Shown here piece by piece: positions 8,758 through 19,711 of a stretch of 64,000 nt of DNA (position 1 is its first letter; the number at the start of each line of letters is the position of its first letter). This DNA is from Pseudomonadota bacterium. GTDB taxonomy: Bacteria > Pseudomonadota > Gammaproteobacteria > Burkholderiales > Thiobacillaceae. The notes beneath the pieces were generated by a model. The model was not told where the DNA came from, did not search any database, and saw only the letters and a program-made list of their open reading frames with translations. The translations under genes were made by a program, and so were the position numbers. The DNA lies in the NCBI GenBank assembly GCA_021811235.1, contig JAJZPG010000003.1, positions 67,192 through 131,191 of the forward strand, given 5' to 3'.

Positions 8758-9036
8758 ATGCCCACGGTGGAAGTGACCCGGCATCTGTACCGCTTCTTTC
8801 CGGCGCTCGAGAACCGCACGATACGGGTGCCGGCCGGCTCGGTGGCAGACGTCCTGCGCGCGGTCGACGAGCTGGCTCCGGGATTCTCCGATTACGTGCT
8901 CGACGAACATGGCGCGCTGCGCCGGCACGTCAATATCAGCCTCAACGACACCGTGGTGATCGATCGAAAGAAGCTCTCCGATCGCGTGCCTGAGGATGCG
9001 ACCCTCTACATATTCCAGGCGCTGAGTGGGGGGTAG
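8758..9036 (+). CDS. MoaD/ThiS family (ubiquitin-like fold) protein
   Basis: MPTVEVTRHLYRFFPALENRTIRVPAGSVADVLRAVDELAPGF...LYIFQALSGG*; C-terminal GG. Confidence 0.88.
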   Translation: MPTVEVTRHLYRFFPALENRTIRVPAGSVADVLRAVDELAPGFSDYVLDEHGALRRHVNISLNDTVVIDRKKLSDRVPEDATLYIFQALSGG

Positions 9037-9154
9037 GGTCTTGGGGCGGCGATTGATGGATAGGGAATGACCCGGGACCCGACGCGCTTTGTAACCGGCG
9101 CGAGCGACCGTCAGGGTCGAGAACGGTTCTACCGGGTTGTCTGGAAGCGGACAC

Positions 9155-9270
9155 TAGGGAGGCGCTGAACAAGTCCTTCGACAGGCTCAGGACGAACGGC
9201 AAGTTGTTGATTCCGTTCGTGGTGAGCTTGTCGAACCATGAAAGGAATCAACTTGTTCAGCGCTTCCCTA
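9155..9270. repeat. nested inverted-repeat element (MITE/REPIN-like)
   Basis: 20-bp outer arms TAGGGAGGCGCTGAACAAGT / ACTTGTTCAGCGCTTCCCTA (19/20). Inner 25-bp arms CCTTCGACAGGCTCAGGACGAACGG and CCGTTCGTGGTGAGCTTGTCGAACC (20/25). Confidence 0.85.
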
Positions 9271-9473
9271 AGGCGCGCCTGAACAAATCGTCACCCAAGC
9301 GGTGCGCGGTTGCTACAGCTTGGCTGCTTTACAAGCGCGGTCTGTCCCGTGCGGGTGAACGCCGGGGGACAGATGCTTGATTGGACTGGATTCCGGCGTG
9401 CGCCGGACTGACACCGTGGACGTGTTCGGGGTTTCCCCGATGAATGTCCGCCACCGCCCAGGCGGACGCCCGA

Positions 9474-10331
9474 TTACCAGAACCTGTACCAGGCCTTGCC
9501 TTCGGTGTTCACGCCCTTGGCGTACTTGCTGTTGGGGTAGTTGAGCTGCAGCACGCGCTGGGCGTCGTCGCGCAGGTCGGTGAGCTTCAGCTTGTCGTAG
9601 GCCACCACCATGACCGCGAGGGCCTCTTCCACCGCGGGGGCTTCCGGGTAGGTCTTCAGCACTTCCTTGGCGCGGTTGGCGGCGGCGACCCAGGCTTCGC
9701 GCTTGATGTAGTACTTGGCGACGTGGACTTCGTGGCTGGCCAGTGCGTTGACCAGATACTTCATGCGCGCGGTCGAGTCCTCGGCGTACTTGCTCTCCGG
9801 GAAGCGGGTGACGAGTTCCTTGAACGACAGGAAGGCGTCGCGCGCCGCCTTGGGATCGCGCTCGGACAGGTCCTGGTCGACCAGATTGCCCAGCAGGCCG
9901 AGATCGTCGTTAAAATTCGCCAGGCCCTTCAGATAGTAGGCGTAATCGACGTTAGGGTGGTTGGGGTGCAACTTGATGAAGCGGTCGCATGCTGCGATGG
10001 CGGAAATCGGCTCGTTGTCCTTGTAATAGGCGTAGGCGACTTCGAGCTGCGCCTGCTGCGCATAGCGGCCGAAGGGATAGCGCGCTTCCAGCGTCTCGAA
10101 CAGCTTGACCGCGCGTTCGTAATTGCCGTCGTTGAGATTATCCTTGGCTTCGGAGTAGAGTTTCTGTGCCGACCAGCCCGCGGTCTCGTCCTTGACCTCG
10201 GGCAGCAGGCCGCAGCCGCCCAGGGTGAGCACAGCGGCCAACAGGGCGCTGCCCACCACCCGATTGAGGCCAGGCGCCCGATTGAAAGCTTTAAAACCCG
10301 ACTGACATTGCTTAAGCATGGGAAAAGACAC
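9474..10331 (-). CDS. bamD: outer membrane assembly lipoprotein BamD
   Basis: Lipobox LTLGGCGLLPE; TPR-like LYSEAKDNLNDGNYERAVKLFETLEARYPFGRYAQQAQLEVAYAYY. A later start (~10316) is possible. Confidence 0.93.
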   Translation of the reverse strand: MSFPMLKQCQSGFKAFNRAPGLNRVVGSALLAAVLTLGGCGLLPEVKDETAGWSAQKLYSEAKDNLNDGNYERAVKLFETLEARYPFGRYAQQAQLEVAYAYYKDNEPISAIAACDRFIKLHPNHPNVDYAYYLKGLANFNDDLGLLGNLVDQDLSERDPKAARDAFLSFKELVTRFPESKYAEDSTARMKYLVNALASHEVHVAKYYIKREAWVAAANRAKEVLKTYPEAPAVEEALAVMVVAYDKLKLTDLRDDAQRVLQLNYPNSKYAKGVNTEGKAWYRFW

Positions 10332-11298
10332 AGAAAATTCGTCGACTGATTATAAGGGAAATCCGGAGGGCGGCGTCCGCGAACTGGTGATCCCCGACGC
10401 CCAGGGCGGCCAGCGCCTGGACCAGGCCTTGTCGGCCCTGCTGCCCGAGTTTTCGCGCAATCGCATCCAGAACTGGATCCGGGCGCGCAAGATCTCGGTG
10501 GACGAGTCCTGGGGCACGACCAAGATGAAGGTCAGCGGCGGCGAGGCGGTACGGGTCGAGATCGAGCCCGTACGCGGTGCCACGTCCGATTCGCCCGAGG
10601 CGATTCCGCTCGACGTGGTATTCGAGGACCAGGTGCTGTTGGTGATCAACAAGCCGGTGGGGCTGGTGGTGCATCCCGGCAGCGGCAATCCGCGCGGGAC
10701 GCTGCTGAATGCGCTGCTGCACCGCGTGCCGCAGGTGGCCGAGTTGCCGCGCGCCGGCATCGTGCACCGGCTCGACAAGGACACCTCGGGCCTGCTGGTC
10801 GTCGCCAAGACCCTGACCGCGCACACCGACCTGGTCCGCCAGCTGCAGGCGCGCACCGTCAAGCGCGAATACCTCGCTCTGGTCTACGGCGAGGTCGACC
10901 GCACCGGCACCGTCGACGCACCGCTGGCGCGCGATCCGCACAACCGCACCAAGCGCGGCGTCCACCCCATGGGCAAGCCGGCGGTCACGCATTACGAACC
11001 GGTCGAGCGTTTCCCCGGCGGCGTGACCCTGTTGCGCTGCAAGCTCGAAACCGGCCGCACCCACCAGATCCGCGTGCACATGCAGCACATCGGCCATCCG
11101 CTGGTCGGCGAGCAGGTCTACAGCGCCAGCCGCCGCAGCCATCTCAAGATCCCGTTCCCGCGCCAGGCGCTGCACGCCGAGCGGCTGGGCCTGATCCATC
11201 CCATCACCCACGAGTACATGCAGTGGGAATGCCCGTTGCCGCCCGACTTCGCCTCGCTGCTCGACGCCCTGCGTGAAAACACCGTCTGGGGAGGATGA
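10318..11298 (+). CDS. rluD: 23S rRNA pseudouridine synthase RluD
   Basis: S4-like N-terminus and catalytic HRLDKDTSGLLVVAKT. Confidence 0.95.
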   Translation: MGKDTENSSTDYKGNPEGGVRELVIPDAQGGQRLDQALSALLPEFSRNRIQNWIRARKISVDESWGTTKMKVSGGEAVRVEIEPVRGATSDSPEAIPLDVVFEDQVLLVINKPVGLVVHPGSGNPRGTLLNALLHRVPQVAELPRAGIVHRLDKDTSGLLVVAKTLTAHTDLVRQLQARTVKREYLALVYGEVDRTGTVDAPLARDPHNRTKRGVHPMGKPAVTHYEPVERFPGGVTLLRCKLETGRTHQIRVHMQHIGHPLVGEQVYSASRRSHLKIPFPRQALHAERLGLIHPITHEYMQWECPLPPDFASLLDALRENTVWGG

Positions 11299-11302
11299 GC
11301 CG

Positions 11303-12019
11303 GTGATCCTGCCCGACTGGCCGGCGCCGCCGCAGGTGCGGGGCCTGATGACCACGCGCGCGGGCGGCGTAAGCCATGCCCCCTGGGCCAGCCTCAACCT
11401 CGGAGACCACGTCGGCGACGATCCCGCCCATGTCGCAGCCAACCGTGCGCATCTGCGCCAGCAGCTGCCGGCCGAACCGGGCTGGCTCAAGCAGGTGCAC
11501 AGCGCGCGGGTCGTCGAGCTTGGGCGCGACGACCATTTCGAGGCCGATGCCGCGTTCACCCGCGAGCCGGGGCGGGTGTGCGCGGTACTCACCGCCGATT
11601 GCCTGCCGGTGCTGTTCTGCGACCGCGCCGGCAGCGTGGTCGCCGCCGCGCACGCCGGCTGGCGCGGGCTGGCGGGCGGCGTGCTGGAGGCGGCGGTGGC
11701 GGCGATGCAGGTGCCGCCGGGCGAGGTCCTTGCCTGGATGGGCGCCGCCATCGGCCCGCAGGCCTTCGAGGTGGGCGACGACGTGCGCGAGGCCTTCGTC
11801 GCGCAGCATGCGGAAGCCGCGGCCGCCTTCGTGTCCCAGCCGGTTCCGGGCAAGTGGCTCGCCGACATCTACCGGCTCGCCCGCATCCGCCTCGCCCGCG
11901 TCGGCGTGCACGCCGTCTACGGCGGCGGCCGCTGCACCTTCAACGAGACGGACCGCTTCTTTTCCTACCGCCGCGACGGCGTGACCGGGCGTATGGCCTC
12001 GCTGGTCTGGCTCGCGTAA
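11303..12019 (+). CDS. pgeF: laccase-domain / purine nucleoside phosphorylase (YfiH family)
   Basis: MTTRAGGVSHAPWASLNLGDHVGDDP..., DCLPVLFCDRAGSVVAAAHAGWRGLAGGVLE. GTG start proposed inside the ORF. Confidence 0.92.
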   Translation: MILPDWPAPPQVRGLMTTRAGGVSHAPWASLNLGDHVGDDPAHVAANRAHLRQQLPAEPGWLKQVHSARVVELGRDDHFEADAAFTREPGRVCAVLTADCLPVLFCDRAGSVVAAAHAGWRGLAGGVLEAAVAAMQVPPGEVLAWMGAAIGPQAFEVGDDVREAFVAQHAEAAAAFVSQPVPGKWLADIYRLARIRLARVGVHAVYGGGRCTFNETDRFFSYRRDGVTGRMASLVWLA

Positions 12020-12110
12020 GCGCTGGCGGCCCTGGCGGGCCTGATCTATCGTTCGCGCACGGCTGGCGCCTTCGCCACGATGCGGAAATGGCCGGGGGAC
12101 GGGAGAGGAT

Positions 12111-12695
12111 ATGGGAAAAAACAGATTCGAAGCCTTCAGCGACGGTGTCCTGGCCATCATCATCACCATCATGGTGCTGGAGCTGAAGGTGCCCCATGGC
12201 GAGACGCTGGACGCCTTGCTGCCGCTTGTGCCGACCTTTCTCAGCTACGTGCTGAGCTTCGTTTACCTCGGCATCTACTGGAACAACCACCATCACATGC
12301 TGCATGCCGCCACCCGGGTCACCGGGCCCATGCTGTGGGCGAATCTTCATCTGCTCTTCTGGCTGTCGCTGTTTCCGTTTGCCACCGGCTGGATGGGCGA
12401 GAATCACTTCGCGCCCATGCCTTCGGCGCTGTACGGGCTGGTGCTGCTGATGGCGGCGATTGCGTACTGGCTGCTGGAGCAGGCGATCATCGCGTCCGAA
12501 GGGCCCGCATCGGTGCTCAAGCGTGCCGTGGGGCGGGACTGGAAGGGCAAGCTGTCGCCCGTTCTCTACGGCGTCGCCATCGCCGCAACCTTCCTGGTTC
12601 CCTGGGTGGCGCAGGCGATCTATGTATTCGTGGCGATCCTCTGGCTGGTGCCCGACCCCCGCATCGAACGCGCGTTGCACCAGGGGAAATCCTGA
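12111..12695 (+). CDS. TMEM175-family potassium channel-like protein (DUF1211)
   Basis: MGKNRFEAFSDGVLAIIITIMVLELKVP (FSD motif) and hydrophobic helices. Confidence 0.9.
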   Translation: MGKNRFEAFSDGVLAIIITIMVLELKVPHGETLDALLPLVPTFLSYVLSFVYLGIYWNNHHHMLHAATRVTGPMLWANLHLLFWLSLFPFATGWMGENHFAPMPSALYGLVLLMAAIAYWLLEQAIIASEGPASVLKRAVGRDWKGKLSPVLYGVAIAATFLVPWVAQAIYVFVAILWLVPDPRIERALHQGKS

Positions 12696-12745
12696 GATGA
12701 GTGTAATAGAATACTTCTTTATCTTGATAGCCCGAATAAGGAACG

Positions 12746-13150
12746 ATGGCGGATAACTACGACGATTTGCAGCAGAGTTACGGACGCTGCCTGCGGGGGA
12801 AGAACTTCATCGAGCGTTTCTACGAGATATTTCTGGCCAGTCACCCGGACATCGCCCCGATGTTTGCAGAAACCGACTTTCAAAAGCAGCGCATGGCCTT
12901 GCGCCGGGGGATCAGCGCGGCGATCTCGCATGCGGCCGGCAGTACGCTTGCCAAGCGCACGATCGACCAGATGGCCGACACACACTCGCGCAGGGGCCAC
13001 GCACCGGTACCGCCCGCGCTCTATCGCTACTGGGTGGACAGCCTTGCACAGGCAGTCAGTGAAATGGACCCCGAGGCGACTCCGCAGCTGATCGCGCGCT
13101 GGCGTCAGGGCATGGGGGCCGTGGTCGACACCTTCGTCAAGCATCACTGA
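12746..13150 (+). CDS. globin-family protein
   Basis: FIERFYEIFLASHPDIAPMFAETDFQKQRMALRRGISAAISHAAGS...; single-domain globin-like. Confidence 0.8.
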   Translation: MADNYDDLQQSYGRCLRGKNFIERFYEIFLASHPDIAPMFAETDFQKQRMALRRGISAAISHAAGSTLAKRTIDQMADTHSRRGHAPVPPALYRYWVDSLAQAVSEMDPEATPQLIARWRQGMGAVVDTFVKHH

Positions 13151-14040
13151 ACGACGCTTGATTCTTTAACCTGGATTCCCTGGAAGTCATCCCGCACGCG
13201 CAGGTAGCGCGGAAAGCGCGGCACCCCCTTTTTCGTCAGGTGCTGATAGCGATAGGTGATGCGCGTGCCGAGGGGCGGCGGCTGGCGACGCAATGAATCA
13301 GTGAGGCCGCTGCCGAGGCGGAAGCGTCTGCCGTCCGGCATGGCCATCAGGAGCGCGCCGGTCATGCCCTGGTATTTGCCCTTGCCGTGGACGTGTCCGA
13401 CGACGACCGCTTCGGCGTCCAGCCAGGGTTTCAGCTTCAGCAGCACGTCGCTGCGGCCGGTGAGATAGGGCGCGTCGGCGCGGTGCAGCATCAGGCCTTC
13501 GCCGCCTGCGCGCACCACGGCATCGAGCTGCTTCATCAGCGCGGCGCGGTCGGCCACGCGCACCTGCTCGACGGCCTGCAGCCAGGGCACCGAGGCTTGC
13601 GCGACGATCGTCCGCATCTGCAGGACGCGTGCGCTGAAGTCGCCCGCCGCGCCGGGCAGTTCGAAAACCAGATAACGCACCTGTCGCCATTCGGCATCCA
13701 CGGGTTCGAGTTTACGCACCGTGCCCGACAGCGCATCGAAGCGGCCGCGCCCGATCCAGAGTTCGCCGTCCAGCGGCACGTCCGGGAAGTCTGCGGTGAA
13801 CCACGCCGGCGCGGGAACGCGACCCCCGCCGCGAAAGCGCAGGGCGTGGCCGTCCCACTGGGCACGCACGCCGTCGAATTTCTCGCTGACCCAGTACTGC
13901 GTGACGTCGACATCGGCGGCGTAGACCTCGGCCAGCAGCATGGCGGGCGCGGCCGGCGGTGCATCGCTCCATGCCGGATGCGGCAGCCAGGCGGCCCACG
14001 CCAGCGTCAGTGCAAGCAGCGCGTGCTTCAGTCCAGCCAT
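13144..14040 (-). CDS. ligE: ATP-dependent DNA ligase with signal peptide (LigE-type)
   Basis: Signal sequence LLALTLAWAAWLPHPAWS; ligase motif EKFDGVRAQWDG; minimal ligase length. Confidence 0.85.
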   Translation of the reverse strand: MAGLKHALLALTLAWAAWLPHPAWSDAPPAAPAMLLAEVYAADVDVTQYWVSEKFDGVRAQWDGHALRFRGGGRVPAPAWFTADFPDVPLDGELWIGRGRFDALSGTVRKLEPVDAEWRQVRYLVFELPGAAGDFSARVLQMRTIVAQASVPWLQAVEQVRVADRAALMKQLDAVVRAGGEGLMLHRADAPYLTGRSDVLLKLKPWLDAEAVVVGHVHGKGKYQGMTGALLMAMPDGRRFRLGSGLTDSLRRQPPPLGTRITYRYQHLTKKGVPRFPRYLRVRDDFQGIQVKESSVVQ

Positions 14041-14525
14041 TTCTGCATGAACTGCGCGTGGCCCATGGCGGGGTCGAGCCGGTAGGCGGCGAATCCCAGC
14101 CGCTGGTACAGGTTTCGTGCGGACGCATTGCCGTCCAGCACTTCGAGCGTGAGCTTGCAGGCGCCGCGTTCGCGGGCGATGGCCTCGACCTCGGCGAACA
14201 GTTGCGCCGCAATGCCGCGGCCGCGATGGCTGGGCAGCACGACGACATCGTGCACGTTGATCAGCGGGCGGCAGGCAAACGTGGAAAAGCCCTCGATGGC
14301 GTTGACGAGACCGATCGGGGTAGCCCCGTCGAACGCCAGCACGCTGAAGATGAAAGGCCGCGCGGCGAGCTGGCTGACCAGATGGTCACGCGTAAAATCG
14401 CTGAGCGGTTCGCCGCCGCCTGCCGGATCGCGCGCGTAGGCGTCCAGCAACTCGACCAGCGCAGCGGCATGCGCCGGATCGCCGTAGTCCGCTCGGACGA
14501 TGTCGATCAAGGACGGTTCGATCAC
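14028..14525 (-). CDS. GNAT family N-acetyltransferase
   Basis: DVVVLPSHRGRGIAAQLFAEVEAIARERGACKLTLEVLDGNASARNLYQRLGF. Confidence 0.9.
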   Translation of the reverse strand: MIEPSLIDIVRADYGDPAHAAALVELLDAYARDPAGGGEPLSDFTRDHLVSQLAARPFIFSVLAFDGATPIGLVNAIEGFSTFACRPLINVHDVVVLPSHRGRGIAAQLFAEVEAIARERGACKLTLEVLDGNASARNLYQRLGFAAYRLDPAMGHAQFMQKWLD

Positions 14526-15364
14526 TGGGTGTCGATGCGCATCGACAGATCGACCGCGCGGATGTGCTTGGTCAATGCGCCGATGGAAATGCGGTCGACC
14601 CCGGTTTCGGCCACCGTGCGCACCGTTTCCAGCGTGATGTTGCCGGACGCCTCCAGCAGGGCGCGGCCGTGGGCGATCTGCACCGCGTGGCGCATGTCGT
14701 CAAGGCTGAAGTTGTCGAGCAGGATCAGGTTGGCGCCGGCGGCGAGCGCCTGCCCCAGCTCGTCGAGGGTCTCCACCTCGATCTGCACGCTCACCTGGCC
14801 TTCGGCCAGCCTGAAGGCGGCGTCGAGCACCTGGGCGATGCCGCCGGCCGCCGCGATGTGGTTCTCCTTGATCAGGATGCCGTCGTACAGGCCGGTGCGC
14901 TGGTTCTGCCCACCGCCGACGCGCACCGCGTACTTCTGCGCCAGGCGCAGGCCGGGCAGCGTCTTGCGCGTGTCCAGGATCGCCGCGTGGGTGCCGCGCA
15001 CCGCCTCGACGTAGGGCCGGGTCGCGGTCGCCACCGCCGACAGCGTCTGCAGGAAGTTCAGCGCCGGGCGTTCGGCGGTCAGGAGCGCGCGGGCGTTGCC
15101 GCGCAGTTCGACCAGGGTGTCGCCGGGCGCGACCGCGTCGCCCTCGGCGACCTTCCAGTCGATCACGCTGGCGAGGTCGAGCGCCCGGAAGCAGGCGTCG
15201 AACCACGGCCGGCCGGCGACCACCGCGGACTCGCGGGTGATCACGCGGGCAAAGGCGGTCTGGGCGGCGGGGATGAGGCGGGCGGTCAGGTCGCCGCTGC
15301 CGACATCCTCGGCGAGGGCGCGGGCGACATCGGATTCGACGGCGGAATCAAGCAAATCGGACAT
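14522..15364 (-). CDS. nadC: nicotinate-nucleotide pyrophosphorylase (carboxylating)
   Basis: ILDTRKTLPGLRLAQKYAVRVGGGQNQRTGLYDGILIKENHI. Confidence 0.96.
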   Translation of the reverse strand: MSDLLDSAVESDVARALAEDVGSGDLTARLIPAAQTAFARVITRESAVVAGRPWFDACFRALDLASVIDWKVAEGDAVAPGDTLVELRGNARALLTAERPALNFLQTLSAVATATRPYVEAVRGTHAAILDTRKTLPGLRLAQKYAVRVGGGQNQRTGLYDGILIKENHIAAAGGIAQVLDAAFRLAEGQVSVQIEVETLDELGQALAAGANLILLDNFSLDDMRHAVQIAHGRALLEASGNITLETVRTVAETGVDRISIGALTKHIRAVDLSMRIDTQ

Positions 15365-15455
15365 GGCGGGCCTTAATTAGGACACGACGGGTTGAAATCG
15401 GCGGAATCGCCTCTACTTGGGTGGCATTGAATATACCTTAAGCCCGAGGTCACCC

Positions 15456-18032
<2,577 letters not shown>

Positions 18033-18063
18033 TCGAAGCCGGGCGGGTAGAACTGTCGGTGTG

Positions 18064-18093
18064 AAAGAGGGCGGGGTTCCGCCCTCTTTTTTT
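18064..18093 (+). terminator. Rho-independent terminator after clpB
   Basis: GAGGGCGG-GGTT-CCGCCCTC followed by seven T. Confidence 0.92.
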
Positions 18094-18110
18094 GGCGGGC
18101 GCCGTGCGGC

Positions 18111-18698
18111 TCAGACGCGCGGTCGCGTGTCGGCTGCCTGCACCGGCGGACCTTCTGCCCGGAAGGCCTCGTGGAAGCTGACGCTGCCTTGGGGGAGCGA
18201 TCCGTCGAAGGACAGCGCGAAGAACACCTCCGGCGGCACGCCGTCGAGCACCAGCCCCGGCGCGTTCTCGAAGCCGAATCGCCGGTAGTAGCCCGGATGC
18301 CCGACGAGGCAACAGCCGCGGGCCCCCATGCGCTTCAGTCGCGCCAGGCCTGCCTCGACCAGCGCCGTGCCGATGCCCTGGCGCTGGTATTCAGGCAGTA
18401 CCGAAACCGGGCCGAGTCCGTACCAGCCCTCGGTACCGTCGGACAGCGTCACCGGCGAAAACGCAAGGTGCCCGACGACGCGGCCGCCGATCTCCGCGAC
18501 CAGCGAGACGCTCAGCGCCCTGGCGGCGCGCAGGGCGTCGATGATGAACTGCTCGGCGTGCTGGCTGATCGCGAGAGTCTGGAAGGCGGCGACCGTCACT
18601 GCGGCGATGGCCTCGATGTCCGCGGGTGTTTCGTCTCGGATGGCGGGTTCCGGGGGCATGGTTATGCGTTCATTATCCTTGCTGACGTTTGAATTCAC
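18111..18698 (-). CDS. GNAT family N-acetyltransferase
   Basis: IGGRVVGHLAFSPVTLSDGTEGWYGLGPVSVLPEYQRQGIGTALVEAGL. Confidence 0.88.
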   Translation of the reverse strand: MNSNVSKDNERITMPPEPAIRDETPADIEAIAAVTVAAFQTLAISQHAEQFIIDALRAARALSVSLVAEIGGRVVGHLAFSPVTLSDGTEGWYGLGPVSVLPEYQRQGIGTALVEAGLARLKRMGARGCCLVGHPGYYRRFGFENAPGLVLDGVPPEVFFALSFDGSLPQGSVSFHEAFRAEGPPVQAADTRPRV

Positions 18699-18755
18699 CG
18701 GCCTGCACGGCTTTTCGCGCAGGTCCGGTGGAATGAGAGGGTAGACGACGAATTT

Positions 18756-19337
18756 TCATTGGTAGATCAGAGTGACAAGATAGAAATAATCCCCAAATTT
18801 CCTCACCCGTGTAGTTCCGCCTTCCACCTTTTCCCCATCCTTGAGCATGACTTGATCGCTTTCATCATAAGTTAGTGAGTAGAAGACATTTACTGCTGCG
18901 GCACCTCCGGTAGAGTCCCAATCCCACGAGTGGTGAATAGGGTGAGTGCCACCAAGCTTTCGAACAGTTTCTTCGTAGCCCGGTTTGTTGAATTGGAAGC
19001 GTACCCAATGTGAATCGAATCCTGTGCGTAGCAATAGGAACAGAAGGGGCCATACCATCAGGGGAGCAGCGACAACCGACGCGAGCCTTAACCATCGCCT
19101 TTGGGCAAGGCTTCTAACAATTCCCCCAATCCAAATCATTCCAACGATGATCGTCGGAATGCCAATGATAGGAACCAGTGCAAACCAAAGATTGAATATT
19201 CGATCCAGTTCATTGGCGGAATAGAAGAGGATTGCGAGAAGCAGTTGAAGCGCGATATGAAATGGCGAGAACAAGCGGCCAAAACCGTGTGGTGGACGAA
19301 AGTTTGCAACGGCGGCTTGGCTATTGGGAGGCTGCAT
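18756..19337 (-). CDS. hypothetical membrane protein
   Basis: 193 aa, AT-richer than neighbours, about three hydrophobic segments. Confidence 0.6.
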   Translation of the reverse strand: MQPPNSQAAVANFRPPHGFGRLFSPFHIALQLLLAILFYSANELDRIFNLWFALVPIIGIPTIIVGMIWIGGIVRSLAQRRWLRLASVVAAPLMVWPLLFLLLRTGFDSHWVRFQFNKPGYEETVRKLGGTHPIHHSWDWDSTGGAAAVNVFYSLTYDESDQVMLKDGEKVEGGTTRVRKFGDYFYLVTLIYQ

Positions 19338-19350
19338 CGTCGCCTAACAG

Positions 19351-19563
19351 TTATTCGAGAGACCCATGGGTCGGGGCGGCCTTATAATTATGGAGGCAAT
19401 GCTTTCTGGCTTCTTCGTGCGGGATGGTGCGGCCTTCGTCGACGGCTTTCAGGCCGGCTTCGATGTTTTGTCGCACGTAAAACTCGTACACGATGTCGTC
19501 GAATGTCGCCGTGTCGGGAAGACGTTCGATCAGTTGGCGGGCCATTTCCTTGGCGGTTTGCAT
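19351..19563 (-). CDS. small antitoxin-like protein (no adjacent toxin seen)
   Basis: MQTAKEMARQLIERLPDTATFDDIVYEFYVRQNIEAGLKAVDEGRTIPHEEARKHC; resembles RelE/ParE-partner antitoxins. Confidence 0.6.
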   Translation of the reverse strand: MQTAKEMARQLIERLPDTATFDDIVYEFYVRQNIEAGLKAVDEGRTIPHEEARKHCLHNYKAAPTHGSLE

Positions 19564-19711
19564 GGCGGTGCTCCGCGAAAACCTTGCTAAATCTTACACT
19601 GCGCCCGGAGGGAAGGCGGGTGCCAGGTCCGGAAGGCTTGCATTGCGCGGCTTTGCCCGACTCCACCCCACCCCCTAGAATGACCTGACGACCGTTTCCG
19701 TCCGGATTGTC

